Numbered from the stretch's first letter, positions 10,235 to 19,241 are shown. The stretch: 64,000 nt of DNA from Comamonadaceae bacterium UBA4962 (GCA_002397315.1 DHAE01000004.1:62001-126000); one strand, 5' to 3'. Numbers and translations: made by a program. Notes: generated by a model not told the origin, from the sequence alone.

Positions 10235-10281
10235 AAGAAGCTGACTTTATATATCAGCATGCCGCACATAAAGTGGCCGGC

Positions 10282-10755
10282 ATGCCGTCCAACTCCGCTT
10301 CCACCGCTTCTGTCGCTTCTTCTGCATCCGGCCTGCAGGGGCCCGTGCGCCGCGTGGTCTACGTCACGCTCTACGAACTCATCGCCATCGCCTTCGCCAC
10401 GTTCGGAATGATGTGGGCGACCGGCCAGGGCGCGGGCCATTCGGGCGCCGTCGCCGCGATCGCCTCGGGCATCGCCATCGTGTGGAACGTGGTGTTCAAC
10501 TGGGCGTTCGAGCGCTGGGAGTCACGTCAGGCCGTGCGCGGCCGCAGCACCGCGCGGCGGGTGGCGCACGCGATCGGCTTCGAGGGCGGCCTGGCCCTGG
10601 TCCTCGTGCCCGTGCTGGCCTGGTGGTTCGGCATCGGCCTGTGGGAGGCCTTCGTGATGGACATGGGCCTGCTGCTGTTCTTCCTGGGCTACACCTTCGT
10701 CTTCAACTGGGTGTTCGACCGCGTGTTCGGCCTGCCGGCCTCCGCGCAGGGCTGA
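10282..10755 (+). CDS. PACE-family multidrug efflux transporter
   Basis: 157 residues with four transmembrane segments arranged as two repeats, the size and plan of proteobacterial antimicrobial compound efflux (PACE/AceI) proteins that expel biocides such as chlorhexidine. The first repeat has VYVTLYELIAIAFATFGM then IVWNVVFNWAFERWE. The second has IGFEGGLALVLVPVLAWWF then TFVFNWVFDRVFG; the paired W-N/N-W text is typical of the two BTP domains. I take ATG 10282, which leaves a 20-residue Ser-rich N-terminus. The frame stays open back to 10225, but that region carries the operator. The true substrate is unknown. Confidence 0.9.
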   Translation: MPSNSASTASVASSASGLQGPVRRVVYVTLYELIAIAFATFGMMWATGQGAGHSGAVAAIASGIAIVWNVVFNWAFERWESRQAVRGRSTARRVAHAIGFEGGLALVLVPVLAWWFGIGLWEAFVMDMGLLLFFLGYTFVFNWVFDRVFGLPASAQG

Positions 10756-10798
10756 CGGGCTGCGCCCTCAGCAAGCCACAGCGATCTACGGCGCCGCA

Positions 10799-10940
10799 TC
10801 CCGCACACGGGCTGCAACACCGGCGCGGCCCAGGCCAGCGGCAGCCGAGCAAGGGCCGCCCCGCAGCGAAGGCTGCGTCCCCCTGCCCGGCTTGCGCAGC
10901 AAGGCGAGAGCGGGGGGAAGGCCCGCAGGGCCTCAGGGGG
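10799..10940 (-). repeat. Dispersed intergenic repeat family 1, copy 1
   Basis: Read on the minus strand this begins CCCCCTGAGG, then a short GGCCC/GGGCC hairpin, a C-run and a GC-rich tail containing TGCGGGGCGGCCCTT and GGGCCGCGCCGGT. The same order of blocks occurs at 16795-16920 on the plus strand. The stop codon TGA of the response-regulator gene lies inside the element, so the repeat supplies that gene's end. It fills nearly all of the gap up to the PACE gene. It may act as a terminator. Confidence 0.7.
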
Positions 10941-11859
10941 GTGTTTCCCATTGCCCTGCCAGGGCCGCGGCGGCGGTGCGCGTCTCCACGCCCAGCTTCT
11001 CGAAGATGTGCTCCAGGTGCTTGTTCACCGTGCGCGGGCTCATGCCCAGGATGTCGGCGATGTCGCGGTTGGTCTTGCCCTTGGCGATCCAGGACAGCAC
11101 CTCGGTCTCGCGCGGCGTGAGGTCCACGCGGGGCAGGCGTGCCGCGGGCGCCGCGCCGGCGGCCTGCACCGACAGCAGCAGCATGGTCTCGCCCAGCCCG
11201 CTGGCGCCGAGCGGGCGCGCCATGAGGCGCTGGCCGGGCTCCAGCCCGGTGGCGCCTTCGCCCGCCTGCTGCGCCTGGGCCAGCCAGCGGGCCATGGCCG
11301 GTGCGGGCGCGGGGTCGGCGGCGAACGCGGCCTCCAGCCAGCGCGTGGCCTGGGGCGAACGCCAGGCGATGCGGCCCTGCCCATCCAGCACCACCACGCC
11401 CATGCCGGCCACGTCCACCGCCTCGCGCGCCAGCCGGGCGGCGCGGGCATTGGCGACGTGCGTGGCCAGCCGGGCCAGCACCTCGGGCAGGCGCAGCGGC
11501 TTGACGACATAGTCCACCCCGCCGGCCGCGAAGCCGCGCACGATCTGGTCGGTTTCCGAGAGGCCGGTCATGAACACGATGGGCACGTGCGACCAGGGCG
11601 GCGTGGCCTTGATGCGGGCGCAGAGCGTGAAGCCGTCGGTGCCGGGCATGACGGCATCCATCAGCACGCCGTCGGGCACGGCGAGGTCGAAGCGCTGGAG
11701 CGCCTCGTCGGCGTCGCGCGCGGCGAGCACGGCGTAGCCTTCTGCGGCCAGCGCGTCGCCGAGCATGCGCAGCGTGGCGAGGTCGTCGTCCACCACGAGG
11801 ATGGCGCGCTGCGCGGCGGCGGGGGCGTGGGAATCGGGAGCGGGGTCAGGTGGATGCAT
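10933..11859 (-). CDS. Response regulator with LuxR-type output domain
   Basis: 308 residues. Receiver domain about 18-135 (LVVDDD, phospho-acceptor Asp68 in VLMDAVMPG, Lys near VVKPLRLPEV), a linker with a small PAS-like segment (about 150-215, GMGVVVLDGQGRIAWRS), and a C-terminal LuxR/NarL helix-turn-helix (LTPRETEVLSWIAKGKTNRD, about 237-300). The start ATG 11857-11859 lies inside the end of the permease-kinase gene (14-nt overlap), so both are made together. It is the obvious DNA-binding output of that kinase. The TACGT-N6-ACGTA dyad before the urt operon is a candidate target. Confidence 0.92.
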   Translation of the reverse strand: MHPPDPAPDSHAPAAAQRAILVVDDDLATLRMLGDALAAEGYAVLAARDADEALQRFDLAVPDGVLMDAVMPGTDGFTLCARIKATPPWSHVPIVFMTGLSETDQIVRGFAAGGVDYVVKPLRLPEVLARLATHVANARAARLAREAVDVAGMGVVVLDGQGRIAWRSPQATRWLEAAFAADPAPAPAMARWLAQAQQAGEGATGLEPGQRLMARPLGASGLGETMLLLSVQAAGAAPAARLPRVDLTPRETEVLSWIAKGKTNRDIADILGMSPRTVNKHLEHIFEKLGVETRTAAAALAGQWETPP

Positions 11860-14800
11860 CGGTGTCGTCGTCTTCGGGTTCGCGCAGCAGCCGGGTGAGC
11901 CGGTCGAAGTCCATCTGGTCGGCGGCGTCCTGCAACTGCGCCAGCAGCGCGGCATGGACGGGATGGTCGGCCCGGGCCGCGCGCAGCCGGGCGCGCAGCG
12001 CGGAGGCCTGGCCGGAGCGGGCCAGGTGGTGCAGCGCTTCCCGCAGCGGCTCCGGCAGGGGGGCCGGCCGCGGTTCCGCGGAAGCCGCCGCGGCATCGGC
12101 GTGCGCCGCGGGAGTGCCCGTGGCGCGGGGCACCTCTTGCGGCGCGGGGTCGTGCAGCCACTGCAGGCCCAGCGCGGACTGCAGGGCCTGCAGCAGCTCG
12201 GATTCCACCACCGGCTTGCCCACGAAGCCCTGGCACCCGTGGGCGGCCACGCGGGCGCCATCGTTGTCGAACTGGTTGGCCGAGACGAAGACGATCGGCA
12301 GCGCCGCGGCCGGCAGGCATCCGCGCAGCAGCGCGGCGGTCTGCCAGCCGTCCAGGTCGTCCATGCTGATGTCGAGCAGCACCAGGTCCGGCGGCGACTG
12401 GCGCACGATCTCCAGGCATTCGCGCCCGCTCGCGGCTTCGCGCACGTCGAAACCCAGCGGCACCAGCAGGCCCGCGAGCAGTTGGCGCTGCAGCGGCTGG
12501 TCGTCCACCACCAGCAGGGTGCGGCGCGGCGGCCGGTAGCCCACCGCGGGCCGCAGGGCGGCGGCCTGCGCGGGCTGCCAGGCGGGGTCGGGCGCGGCGG
12601 CGGGCAGGTACAGGCGCGCCGTGAAGGTGCTGCCCTCGCCCACGGTGCTGCGCACGCTGAGCTGCCCGCCCATGAGTTCGGTCAACAGATGGGTGATGGT
12701 CAGGCCCAGCCCGGTACCGGGCTCGCTGGCGCGGCGGCCGGCGCTGCCGCGCTCGAACGGCAGGAAGATGCGCTCCAGGTCCTGGGGCTCGATGCCGATG
12801 CCGGTGTCGATCACCTCGATGCGCGCGACGTGGGCGCGGAAGTCCAGCCGCAGCCGCACCTCGCCCTCGCGCGTGAAGCGCACCGCGTTGGAGAGCAGGT
12901 TGATCAGGATCTGCCGCAGGCGCTTGGCGTCGGCGCGGATCCATTCGGGCATGGTGCCCAGCACCTCCACGGCGAAGGCCAGCCCCTTGGCCTCGGCCTG
13001 CGGGCGCAGCATGCCCTCCACGTCGCGCACCAGCTCGGCCAGCGGCAATGGCGCGACGGCCTGCCGCAGCCGCCCGGCCTCGATGCGGGCGAGCTCCAGC
13101 GAGTCGTCGATCAGCGCATGCATGTGCCGGCCGCTGCGCTCGATGGTGGAGAGCGCGTCGCGCAGCGCGTGCGCATCCGGCGGCGCCTTCTGCAGGATCT
13201 GGGTGTAGCCCAGGATGCTGTTGAGCGGCGAGCGCAGTTCGTGCGTCATGCCGGCCACGTAGCGGGTCTTGGCCATGTTGGCGGCCTCGGCGCGGTCGCG
13301 CGCGGCCTGCAGTTCGGCGTCGGTGCGCTTGTGCGCCTCGATCTCCTGCAGCAGCAGCTGGGTCTGGCGCTCGGATTCGTCCTGCGCCATGCGCCGGCTG
13401 TCGGTGCTGAGCACCACCCACCACGCGCACACGGCCGCCAGCAGCGCCAGCAGGGCGTAGACCTTGAGGAACGGCATGCGCAGGAACTGCGCGGGCGTCT
13501 CCAGCCCTTCCTGCACGTACACCACCCCCACCAGAAAGGCGATCACCGCGCAGAGCGATGCGAACACCATCAGGTACTGGCCCAGCCGGAAGTTCATCTT
13601 CGCGGCCCAGGCGCGCGGCAGCAGCAGCGCGGCCAGCGTGCGCAGCTGCTCGGCCGCGCGCGAGCCGGTTTTGCAGCGGTCGTGGCAGCGCGATTCGAGC
13701 GAGCAGCACAGCGAGCAGATGGCCGCGCCGTAGGCGGGGCAGCGGGCCATGTCCTCGGATTCGAAGCGGTTCTCGCAGACGGCGCAGCGCACCAGCTCGC
13801 CCGGGGCCCAGCCGGTGGCGGGTGGGCGGGCCAGGTAGTAGCGCCCGCCCGTCCACCACGCGAACAGCGGCGCCAGCGCCATCGACAGGGCCAGCGCGAT
13901 GAAGGGCGAGAAGGCCGCCGCGGCCTCGCCCAGCAGGCCCGCATAGGCGCAGCAGGCCACGGCCGCGGCCACCACCATCGCGCCCAGGCCGACGGGGTTG
14001 AAGTCGTACAGGTGCGCGCGGCGGAACTCGATGCCCCGGGGCGACAGGCCCAGCGGCTTGTTGATGACCAGATCGGCCACCAGCGCGCCCACCCAGGCGA
14101 TCGCCACGTTGCTGTACACCGCCAGCACCTTCTCCAGCGCGCCGAACACGCCCAGCGTCATCAGCAGCGTGGCGATGCCCACGTTGAACACCAGCCACAC
14201 CACGCGCCCCGGGTGGCTGCGCGTGACGCGCGCGAAGAAGTTGGACCACGCCAGCGAGCCCGCATAGGCATTCGTCAGGTTGATCTTGATCTGCGAGACC
14301 ACGACGAACAGCACCGTCACGGCCACCGCCATGCCGGGCAGGCCGAGGGACTGCATCACCTGCCGGAACCCCGCCAGGAACATCTGCGTGGGCTCGGCCG
14401 CGCGGTGCACGCCCACCTCGAACTGCAGCGCCGCGAACGCGAGGAAGGCGCCGCCCGCCATCTTGAGCATGCCCATGCCGATCCAGCCCGGCCCGGCCAC
14501 CAGCACCGCGCCCCACCAGCGCCAGCGGTTGGCGGCGGTGCGCTCGGGCAGGAAGCGCAGGAAGTCCACCTGCTCGCCGATCTGCACCACCAGCGAGAAG
14601 ATCACCGCGCAGGCCGCACCGAACATGAGCGGATCGAACTGGCTGCTGCCGCTCTTGAGGCCCGAGAGGCTGGCGAAGTCGCGGTAGAGCTGCGGCTGCG
14701 CGAGCGCGATCCACACGAAGGGCAGCAGCAGCAGGAAGAGCCACAGCGGCTGCGTCCAGGCCTGCAGGCGCGAGATCAGCGTGATGCCGCGCATGGCGAG

Positions 14801-15328
14801 CGGCAGGATGACGAGCGACGAGAGCACGTAGCACCACTGCAGCGGCCAGTCCACCACCAGCTGCAGGGCGAGCGCCATGATGGCCGCCTCCAGCGCGAAG
14901 AAGATGAAGGTGAACACCGCGTAGATCAGTGAGGTGATGGTCGAGCCCAGGTAGCCGAAGCCCGCGCCGCGCGTGAGCAGGTCCATGTCCAGCCCGTAGC
15001 GCGCCGCGCAGTAGGCGATCGGCAGGCCGGTGAGGAAGATCAGCACCCCCACCGCGAGGATCGCCCACATCGCGTTGGCGAAGCCGTAGTTGAGCGCGAT
15101 CGCGCCGCCGATCGCCTCCAGCGCGAGGAACGAGAGCGAGCCGAAAGCCGTGTTCGCCACGCGGAATTCGCTCCAGCGCCGGAAGCCCTTGGGCGTGTAG
15201 CGCAGCGCGTAGTCCTCCATCGACTCGTCGGCCACCCAGGCGTTGTACTCGCGCCGGAAGCGGAAGATCGTCTGCGTCGCGGCGGGGGCATCGGCAGGGG
15301 GGACGGTGGCGGTGGGGTGGGCGGCCAT
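11846..15328 (-). CDS. NCS1 permease-histidine kinase-receiver fusion sensor
   Basis: 1160 residues with three parts. Residues about 45-500 form a 12-helix NCS1-type (cytosine/purine/allantoin permease) transporter module. Residues 515-552 hold eight cysteines (C515-x2-C518, C530, C538-x2-C541-C542, C548, C552), a probable zinc-binding knuckle unlike the transporter family. Two further membrane segments (about 584-602 and 623-640) lead to a HisKA helix with His696 in MTHELRSPLN, an ATPase domain (DTGIGI 841-846; GTGLGL 871-876), and a receiver with Asp986, then an alpha-helical tail that may be a phosphotransfer-like region. The permease part probably senses or co-imports the ligand, as the SLC5 module does in CbrA. 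It is divergent from the amide/urea importer, suggesting urea, formamide or a related amide as signal (inference). Confidence 0.9.
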   Translation of the reverse strand: MAAHPTATVPPADAPAATQTIFRFRREYNAWVADESMEDYALRYTPKGFRRWSEFRVANTAFGSLSFLALEAIGGAIALNYGFANAMWAILAVGVLIFLTGLPIAYCAARYGLDMDLLTRGAGFGYLGSTITSLIYAVFTFIFFALEAAIMALALQLVVDWPLQWCYVLSSLVILPLAMRGITLISRLQAWTQPLWLFLLLLPFVWIALAQPQLYRDFASLSGLKSGSSQFDPLMFGAACAVIFSLVVQIGEQVDFLRFLPERTAANRWRWWGAVLVAGPGWIGMGMLKMAGGAFLAFAALQFEVGVHRAAEPTQMFLAGFRQVMQSLGLPGMAVAVTVLFVVVSQIKINLTNAYAGSLAWSNFFARVTRSHPGRVVWLVFNVGIATLLMTLGVFGALEKVLAVYSNVAIAWVGALVADLVINKPLGLSPRGIEFRRAHLYDFNPVGLGAMVVAAAVACCAYAGLLGEAAAAFSPFIALALSMALAPLFAWWTGGRYYLARPPATGWAPGELVRCAVCENRFESEDMARCPAYGAAICSLCCSLESRCHDRCKTGSRAAEQLRTLAALLLPRAWAAKMNFRLGQYLMVFASLCAVIAFLVGVVYVQEGLETPAQFLRMPFLKVYALLALLAAVCAWWVVLSTDSRRMAQDESERQTQLLLQEIEAHKRTDAELQAARDRAEAANMAKTRYVAGMTHELRSPLNSILGYTQILQKAPPDAHALRDALSTIERSGRHMHALIDDSLELARIEAGRLRQAVAPLPLAELVRDVEGMLRPQAEAKGLAFAVEVLGTMPEWIRADAKRLRQILINLLSNAVRFTREGEVRLRLDFRAHVARIEVIDTGIGIEPQDLERIFLPFERGSAGRRASEPGTGLGLTITHLLTELMGGQLSVRSTVGEGSTFTARLYLPAAAPDPAWQPAQAAALRPAVGYRPPRRTLLVVDDQPLQRQLLAGLLVPLGFDVREAASGRECLEIVRQSPPDLVLLDISMDDLDGWQTAALLRGCLPAAALPIVFVSANQFDNDGARVAAHGCQGFVGKPVVESELLQALQSALGLQWLHDPAPQEVPRATGTPAAHADAAAASAEPRPAPLPEPLREALHHLARSGQASALRARLRAARADHPVHAALLAQLQDAADQMDFDRLTRLLREPEDDDTDAST

Positions 15329-15396
15329 GCCGGGGCCGCATGCAAGAAACGTTCTTGGCGTGGTGCGCGAGAGAGCAGGGCGGCGTACGCAGGCCC

Positions 15397-15412
15397 TACG
15401 TTAATTGACGTA
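15397..15412 (+). promoter_or_regulatory. TACGT-N6-ACGTA operator candidate overlapping a -35
   Basis: A perfect dyad TACGT-TTAATTG-CGTA style site (TACGT, six bases, ACGTA) sits 111 bp before the importer operon. TTGACG (15405-15410) inside it could be the -35, with no good -10 at 17 bp, the picture expected of an activator-dependent promoter. The likely binder is the LuxR-type response regulator encoded divergently. Confidence 0.5.
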
Positions 15413-15522
15413 TGGGCGCTTCGCAGGGTTCTCCCTAACCTTCATTCCAGCGCGGCACCTGTCGTCCATCCGGTGCGACACCACCGCCGCCATCCACCCC
15501 GCCAGACGCAAGGAGCGCCTTC

Positions 15523-16791
15523 ATGAAGCACCCCCTCGACCCCCGGACCGTTTCCCACCTGGCCAGCGCCGACGCGGGCCGCCGCCGCCTGCTGCAGGCC
15601 ATGGGCGCCGCGTCCATCGCCGGCCTGCCGGCCTGGGGCCATGCCCAGCCCACGGCCCAGGTCAACACGACCAAGCTGGCCGTGACCGACACCGAAGTGA
15701 CGGTGGGCCAGCTGCATTCGGCCACGGGCACGATGGCGATCTCGGAGACGGGCTCCATCCAGGCCGAGCAGCTCGCCATCGACCAGATCAACGCCATGGG
15801 CGGCGTGCTGGGCCGCAAGATCAAGGTCATCAAGGAAGACGGCGCCTCCGACTGGCCCACCTTCGCGGAGAAGGCCAAGAAGCTGCTCATCAACGACCAC
15901 TGCGCGGCAGTGTTCGGCTGCTGGACCAGCGCCTCGCGCAAGGCGGTGCTGCCGATCTTCGAGAAGGAGAACGGCCTGCTGTACTACCCCACCTTCTACG
16001 AAGGCCTGGAGCAGTCGAAGAACGTGATCTACACGGGCCAGGAGGCCACGCAGCAGATCCTCTACAGCCTGGACTGGGCGCAGAAGGAGAAGAAGGCCAA
16101 GACCTTCTTCCTGATCGGCTCCGACTACATCTGGCCGCGCACCTCGATGAAGATCGCGCGCAAGCACATCGAGAACTTCCAGAAGGGCAAGGTCGTTGGC
16201 GAGGAGTACTACCCGCTGGGCAGCACCAACTTCGGCTCGCTGATGAACAAGATCAAGGTGCAGAAGCCCGACTGCATCTTCGTGGCGGTGGTGGGCGGCT
16301 CCAACGTCGCCTTCTACAAGGCGCTCAAGGCCGCGGGCATCACCGGCGACAAGCAGCTGCTGGTGACGCTGTCGGTCACCGAGGACGAGATGACCGGGGT
16401 GGGCGGCGAGAACTTCGCGGGCTTCTACTCGTCGATGAAGTACTTCCAGTCGCTGGACAACGAGAACAACAAGAAGTTCGTGGCCGCCTTCAAGGCCAAG
16501 TACGGGCCCAACGCGGTGATCGGCGACGTCACGCAGGCCGGCTACCTGGGCCCCTGGCTCTGGAAGGCCGCGGTGGAAAAGGCCAAGAGCTTCGATGTGG
16601 ACAAGGTGGTGGCGGCCTCGCCCGGCATCGAACTCAAGACCGCGCCCGAGGGCTACGTGAAGGTGGACGCCAACCACCACCTCTGGAGCAAGTCGCGCAT
16701 CGCCCAGGGCCTGCCGGACGGCACGTTCAAGGTGGTGTCCGAATCGCCCGAGCTGATCAAACCGGATCCGTTCCCCAAGGGATACCAGTGA
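15523..16791 (+). CDS. urtA: Short-chain amide/urea ABC transporter, substrate-binding protein
   Basis: 422 residues. The N-terminus has D-A-G-R-R-R-L-L-Q-A-M and a hydrophobic run ending GHA, a Tat-like signal with cleavage near residue 36. The mature protein opens TVGQLHSATGTMAISETG, the UrtA/FmdD/AmiC subfamily opening of branched-chain-type binding proteins. An AAGGAG-like site precedes ATG 15523. The product feeds the UrtBCDE-type importer encoded next. No urease genes are in the window, whereas formamidase and amidase are, so amides such as formamide or acetamide may be the main ligands, as for FmdD of Methylophilus. The gene ends just before a dispersed repeat that may uncouple it from urtB, which would yield an excess of binding protein. 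Confidence 0.93.
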   Translation: MKHPLDPRTVSHLASADAGRRRLLQAMGAASIAGLPAWGHAQPTAQVNTTKLAVTDTEVTVGQLHSATGTMAISETGSIQAEQLAIDQINAMGGVLGRKIKVIKEDGASDWPTFAEKAKKLLINDHCAAVFGCWTSASRKAVLPIFEKENGLLYYPTFYEGLEQSKNVIYTGQEATQQILYSLDWAQKEKKAKTFFLIGSDYIWPRTSMKIARKHIENFQKGKVVGEEYYPLGSTNFGSLMNKIKVQKPDCIFVAVVGGSNVAFYKALKAAGITGDKQLLVTLSVTEDEMTGVGGENFAGFYSSMKYFQSLDNENNKKFVAAFKAKYGPNAVIGDVTQAGYLGPWLWKAAVEKAKSFDVDKVVAASPGIELKTAPEGYVKVDANHHLWSKSRIAQGLPDGTFKVVSESPELIKPDPFPKGYQ

Positions 16792-16794
16792 TCA

Positions 16795-16920
16795 CCCCCT
16801 GAGGCGCTGCGCGCCTCCCCCCTCTCTCTCTCGCTGCGCGGGAGGGGGGCGACACCGTCGGTGCGGGGCGGCCCTTCCTCGGTGTCCCTGGCATTGGGCC
16901 GCGCCGGTCTTCGTTGCCGC
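16795..16920 (+). repeat. Dispersed intergenic repeat family 1, copy 2
   Basis: Begins CCCCCTGAGG three bases after the urtA stop, then AGGCGC-tgc-GCGCCT (hairpin), CCCCCCTC ... GAGGGGGG (second hairpin), and a tail with TGCGGGGCGGCCCTT and GGGCCGCGCCGGT that matches copy 1 at 10799-10940. Being between urtA and urtB it could act as an mRNA 3' end stabiliser or partial terminator. Confidence 0.7.
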
Positions 16921-16998
16921 GCCCCATGCGAGCCCCTGCCGCGGTTGGTAGGGGCACGGATCGCTTGTTTCCACAGGTTTGCACGCAGGAGCTGCACC

Positions 16999-17913
16999 AT
17001 GACTTTCTCCGAGATGATGAACATCGGCCTGATGCAGGGCTTCGCGGGCCTGAGCCTGTTCGCGGTGCTGCTGCTCATGGGCCTGGGGCTGGCGATCATC
17101 TTCGGCCAGATGGGCGTGATCAACATGGCGCACGGCGAGTTCATGACCATCGGCGCCTACACCATCTACCTGGGCTCGACGCTGACGGCGCAGTACGCGC
17201 CCGGCTTCATGCCGTTCTACTTCCCGCTGGCCATCGTGGCCGCGTTCGGCTTCGCGTTCGCCGCCGGCTGGCTGGTGGAGTGGGGGCTGATCCGCCACCT
17301 CTACAAGCGTCCGCTCGACACGCTGCTGGCCACCTGGGGCGTGAGCCTGGCGCTGCAGCAGTGCTTCCGCACCTTCATCGGCCCCAAGGAAGTGAGCCCC
17401 ACGCTGCCGGACTGGCTGATGGGCTCCTGGGCACCGGCCGAGGGGCTGGACATTCCCGTCAACGGCCTGTTCGTGCTGGCGCTCACCGTGGTGGTGACGG
17501 CCGGCGTGCTGATCGCGCTGCACAAGAGCCGCTGGGGCCTGCGGGTGCGCGCCACCGTGAGCAACCGCGTGATGGCCAACGCCATCGGCATCGACACGAA
17601 GAAGACCGACCGCCTCACCTTCGCCATCGGCTGCGGCATCGCCGGCGTGGCGGGCGCGGCCTTCACCACCATCGGCTCCACCGGACCCACCTCGGGCTCG
17701 CTCTACATCGTCGATGCCTTCCTCGTCGTGACCTTCGGCGGCGCGGCCAGCCTGCTGGGCACGGTGGTGTCGGCCTTCGGCATCGCGCAGACGCAGTCGA
17801 TCACCGAATTCTTCCTGGCCGGCTCCATGGCCAAGGTGATCACGCTCTCGCTGATCGTGCTGATCCTGATGGTGCGGCCGCAGGGGCTGTTCGCTTCCAA
17901 GGTCCGCCGCTGA
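16999..17913 (+). CDS. urtB: Amide/urea ABC transporter permease UrtB
   Basis: 304 residues with eight or so membrane helices of the LivH/UrtB type. Diagnostic text is LGLAIIFGQMGVINMAHGEFMTIGAY (about 28-53) and, late in the chain, VVTFGGAASLLGTVVSAFGI. ATG 16999 is the first start that gives a proper N-terminus (MTFSEMMNIGLMQGF). It lacks the large periplasmic N-terminal extension that some UrtB proteins have. It pairs with UrtC, 51 bp downstream, to form the membrane channel. Confidence 0.93.
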   Translation: MTFSEMMNIGLMQGFAGLSLFAVLLLMGLGLAIIFGQMGVINMAHGEFMTIGAYTIYLGSTLTAQYAPGFMPFYFPLAIVAAFGFAFAAGWLVEWGLIRHLYKRPLDTLLATWGVSLALQQCFRTFIGPKEVSPTLPDWLMGSWAPAEGLDIPVNGLFVLALTVVVTAGVLIALHKSRWGLRVRATVSNRVMANAIGIDTKKTDRLTFAIGCGIAGVAGAAFTTIGSTGPTSGSLYIVDAFLVVTFGGAASLLGTVVSAFGIAQTQSITEFFLAGSMAKVITLSLIVLILMVRPQGLFASKVRR

Positions 17914-17964
17914 CGCGCCGCGCCCGGTCGTTCCCTTCTTTCCCGCATCCACCGGAGTCCTCCC

Positions 17965-19209
17965 ATGAACGCCCTCAAAGCCTGGGTCCAGCGCTACCAG
18001 CTCGCCAGCCTGGTGCTGCTCACCGTGCTGCTGGCCGTGGTCCTGCCGCTGGCCCTCGACGTGTTCCGCCTGAACCTGGTGGGCAAGTACCTCACCTACG
18101 CCTTCGTCGCCATCGGCCTGGTGATGGTGTGGGGCTACGGCGGCGTGCTGAGCCTGGGGCAGGGCGTGTTCTTCGGCCTGGGCGGCTACGCCATGGCGAT
18201 GTTCCTGAAGCTGGAAGCCTCCGACCCGATCAGCACCGAGATCCAGTCCACCCCCGGCATCCCGGACTTCATGGACTGGAACCAGATCACCGCGCTGCCG
18301 TCGTTCTGGGTACCGTTCAAGAGCCTGCCGTTCGCGCTGGCCGCCGTGGTGGTGCTGCCCACGCTGCTGGCCTGGATCGTGAGCTTCGCCATGTTCAAGC
18401 GCCGCGTGGGCGGCGTGTATTTCGCGATCATCACGCAGGCGGTGGCGCTGATCTGCACGGTGCTCATCATCGGCCAGCAGGGCTACACGGGCGGCGTGAA
18501 CGGCATGACCGACCTGAAGACGCTCTGGGGCTGGGACACGCGCACCGACAGCGCCAAGGTCATCCTCTACTACGTGTGCGTGGCGCTGCTGGTGGCGTCC
18601 ATCGTGCTGTGCCGCTACATCCAGACGAGCAAGCTGGGCACGCTGCTGCTGGCCATGCGCGACAAGGAAGACCGCGTGCGCTTCTCGGGCTACGACGTGG
18701 CGAACTTCAAGGTCTTCACCTTCTGCCTGGCGGCGGCGCTCTCCGGCATCGGCGGCGCGCTGTTCACGCTGCAGGTGGGTTTCATGTCGCCGAGCTTCGT
18801 GGGCATCGTGCCCTCGATCGAAATGGTGATCTACGCCGCCGTGGGCGGGCGCATGAGCCTGGTGGGCGCGGTCTATGGCGCGCTGCTGGTGAACGCGGGC
18901 AAGACGTATTTCTCCGAAAGCTTCCCGGACCTGTGGCTGTTCCTCATGGCGGCGCTCTTCATCGGCGTGACCATGGCCTTCCCGATGGGCCTGGCCGGCC
19001 TGTGGGAGGAACGCATCGTGCCCTGGTGGAAGGGCCGCCGCGAGGCCCTGCGCCGCGCCGCCGTGCCGGCACCTTCGCCGGCTCCGTGGCCCGTGCCCGC
19101 CACGGAGTCGCAGCCGGAACATCACGCCGCCGCACCTGCACCCGCATCCGTGGCGCCCGCCGCACCGTCGGCGCCGCTGCCGCAGGGCACGCGCCACCAG
19201 GGCGTTTGA
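17965..19209 (+). CDS. urtC: Amide/urea ABC transporter permease UrtC
   Basis: 414 residues, LivM/UrtC type, with about ten membrane segments; VWGYGGVLSLGQGVFFGLGGYAM and GVYFAIITQAV are family text. The last 55 residues (after about 355) form an Ala/Pro-rich tail not needed for transport, longer than is usual, probably cytoplasmic and flexible. AGG/GGAG-type sequence (ACCGGAGTCC) precedes ATG 17965. It acts with UrtB; the ATPase gene follows after 32 bp. Confidence 0.92.
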   Translation: MNALKAWVQRYQLASLVLLTVLLAVVLPLALDVFRLNLVGKYLTYAFVAIGLVMVWGYGGVLSLGQGVFFGLGGYAMAMFLKLEASDPISTEIQSTPGIPDFMDWNQITALPSFWVPFKSLPFALAAVVVLPTLLAWIVSFAMFKRRVGGVYFAIITQAVALICTVLIIGQQGYTGGVNGMTDLKTLWGWDTRTDSAKVILYYVCVALLVASIVLCRYIQTSKLGTLLLAMRDKEDRVRFSGYDVANFKVFTFCLAAALSGIGGALFTLQVGFMSPSFVGIVPSIEMVIYAAVGGRMSLVGAVYGALLVNAGKTYFSESFPDLWLFLMAALFIGVTMAFPMGLAGLWEERIVPWWKGRREALRRAAVPAPSPAPWPVPATESQPEHHAAAPAPASVAPAAPSAPLPQGTRHQGV

Positions 19210-19241
19210 ACCTTTCCACCCCCGCGCAGGAGCCCTGATCC

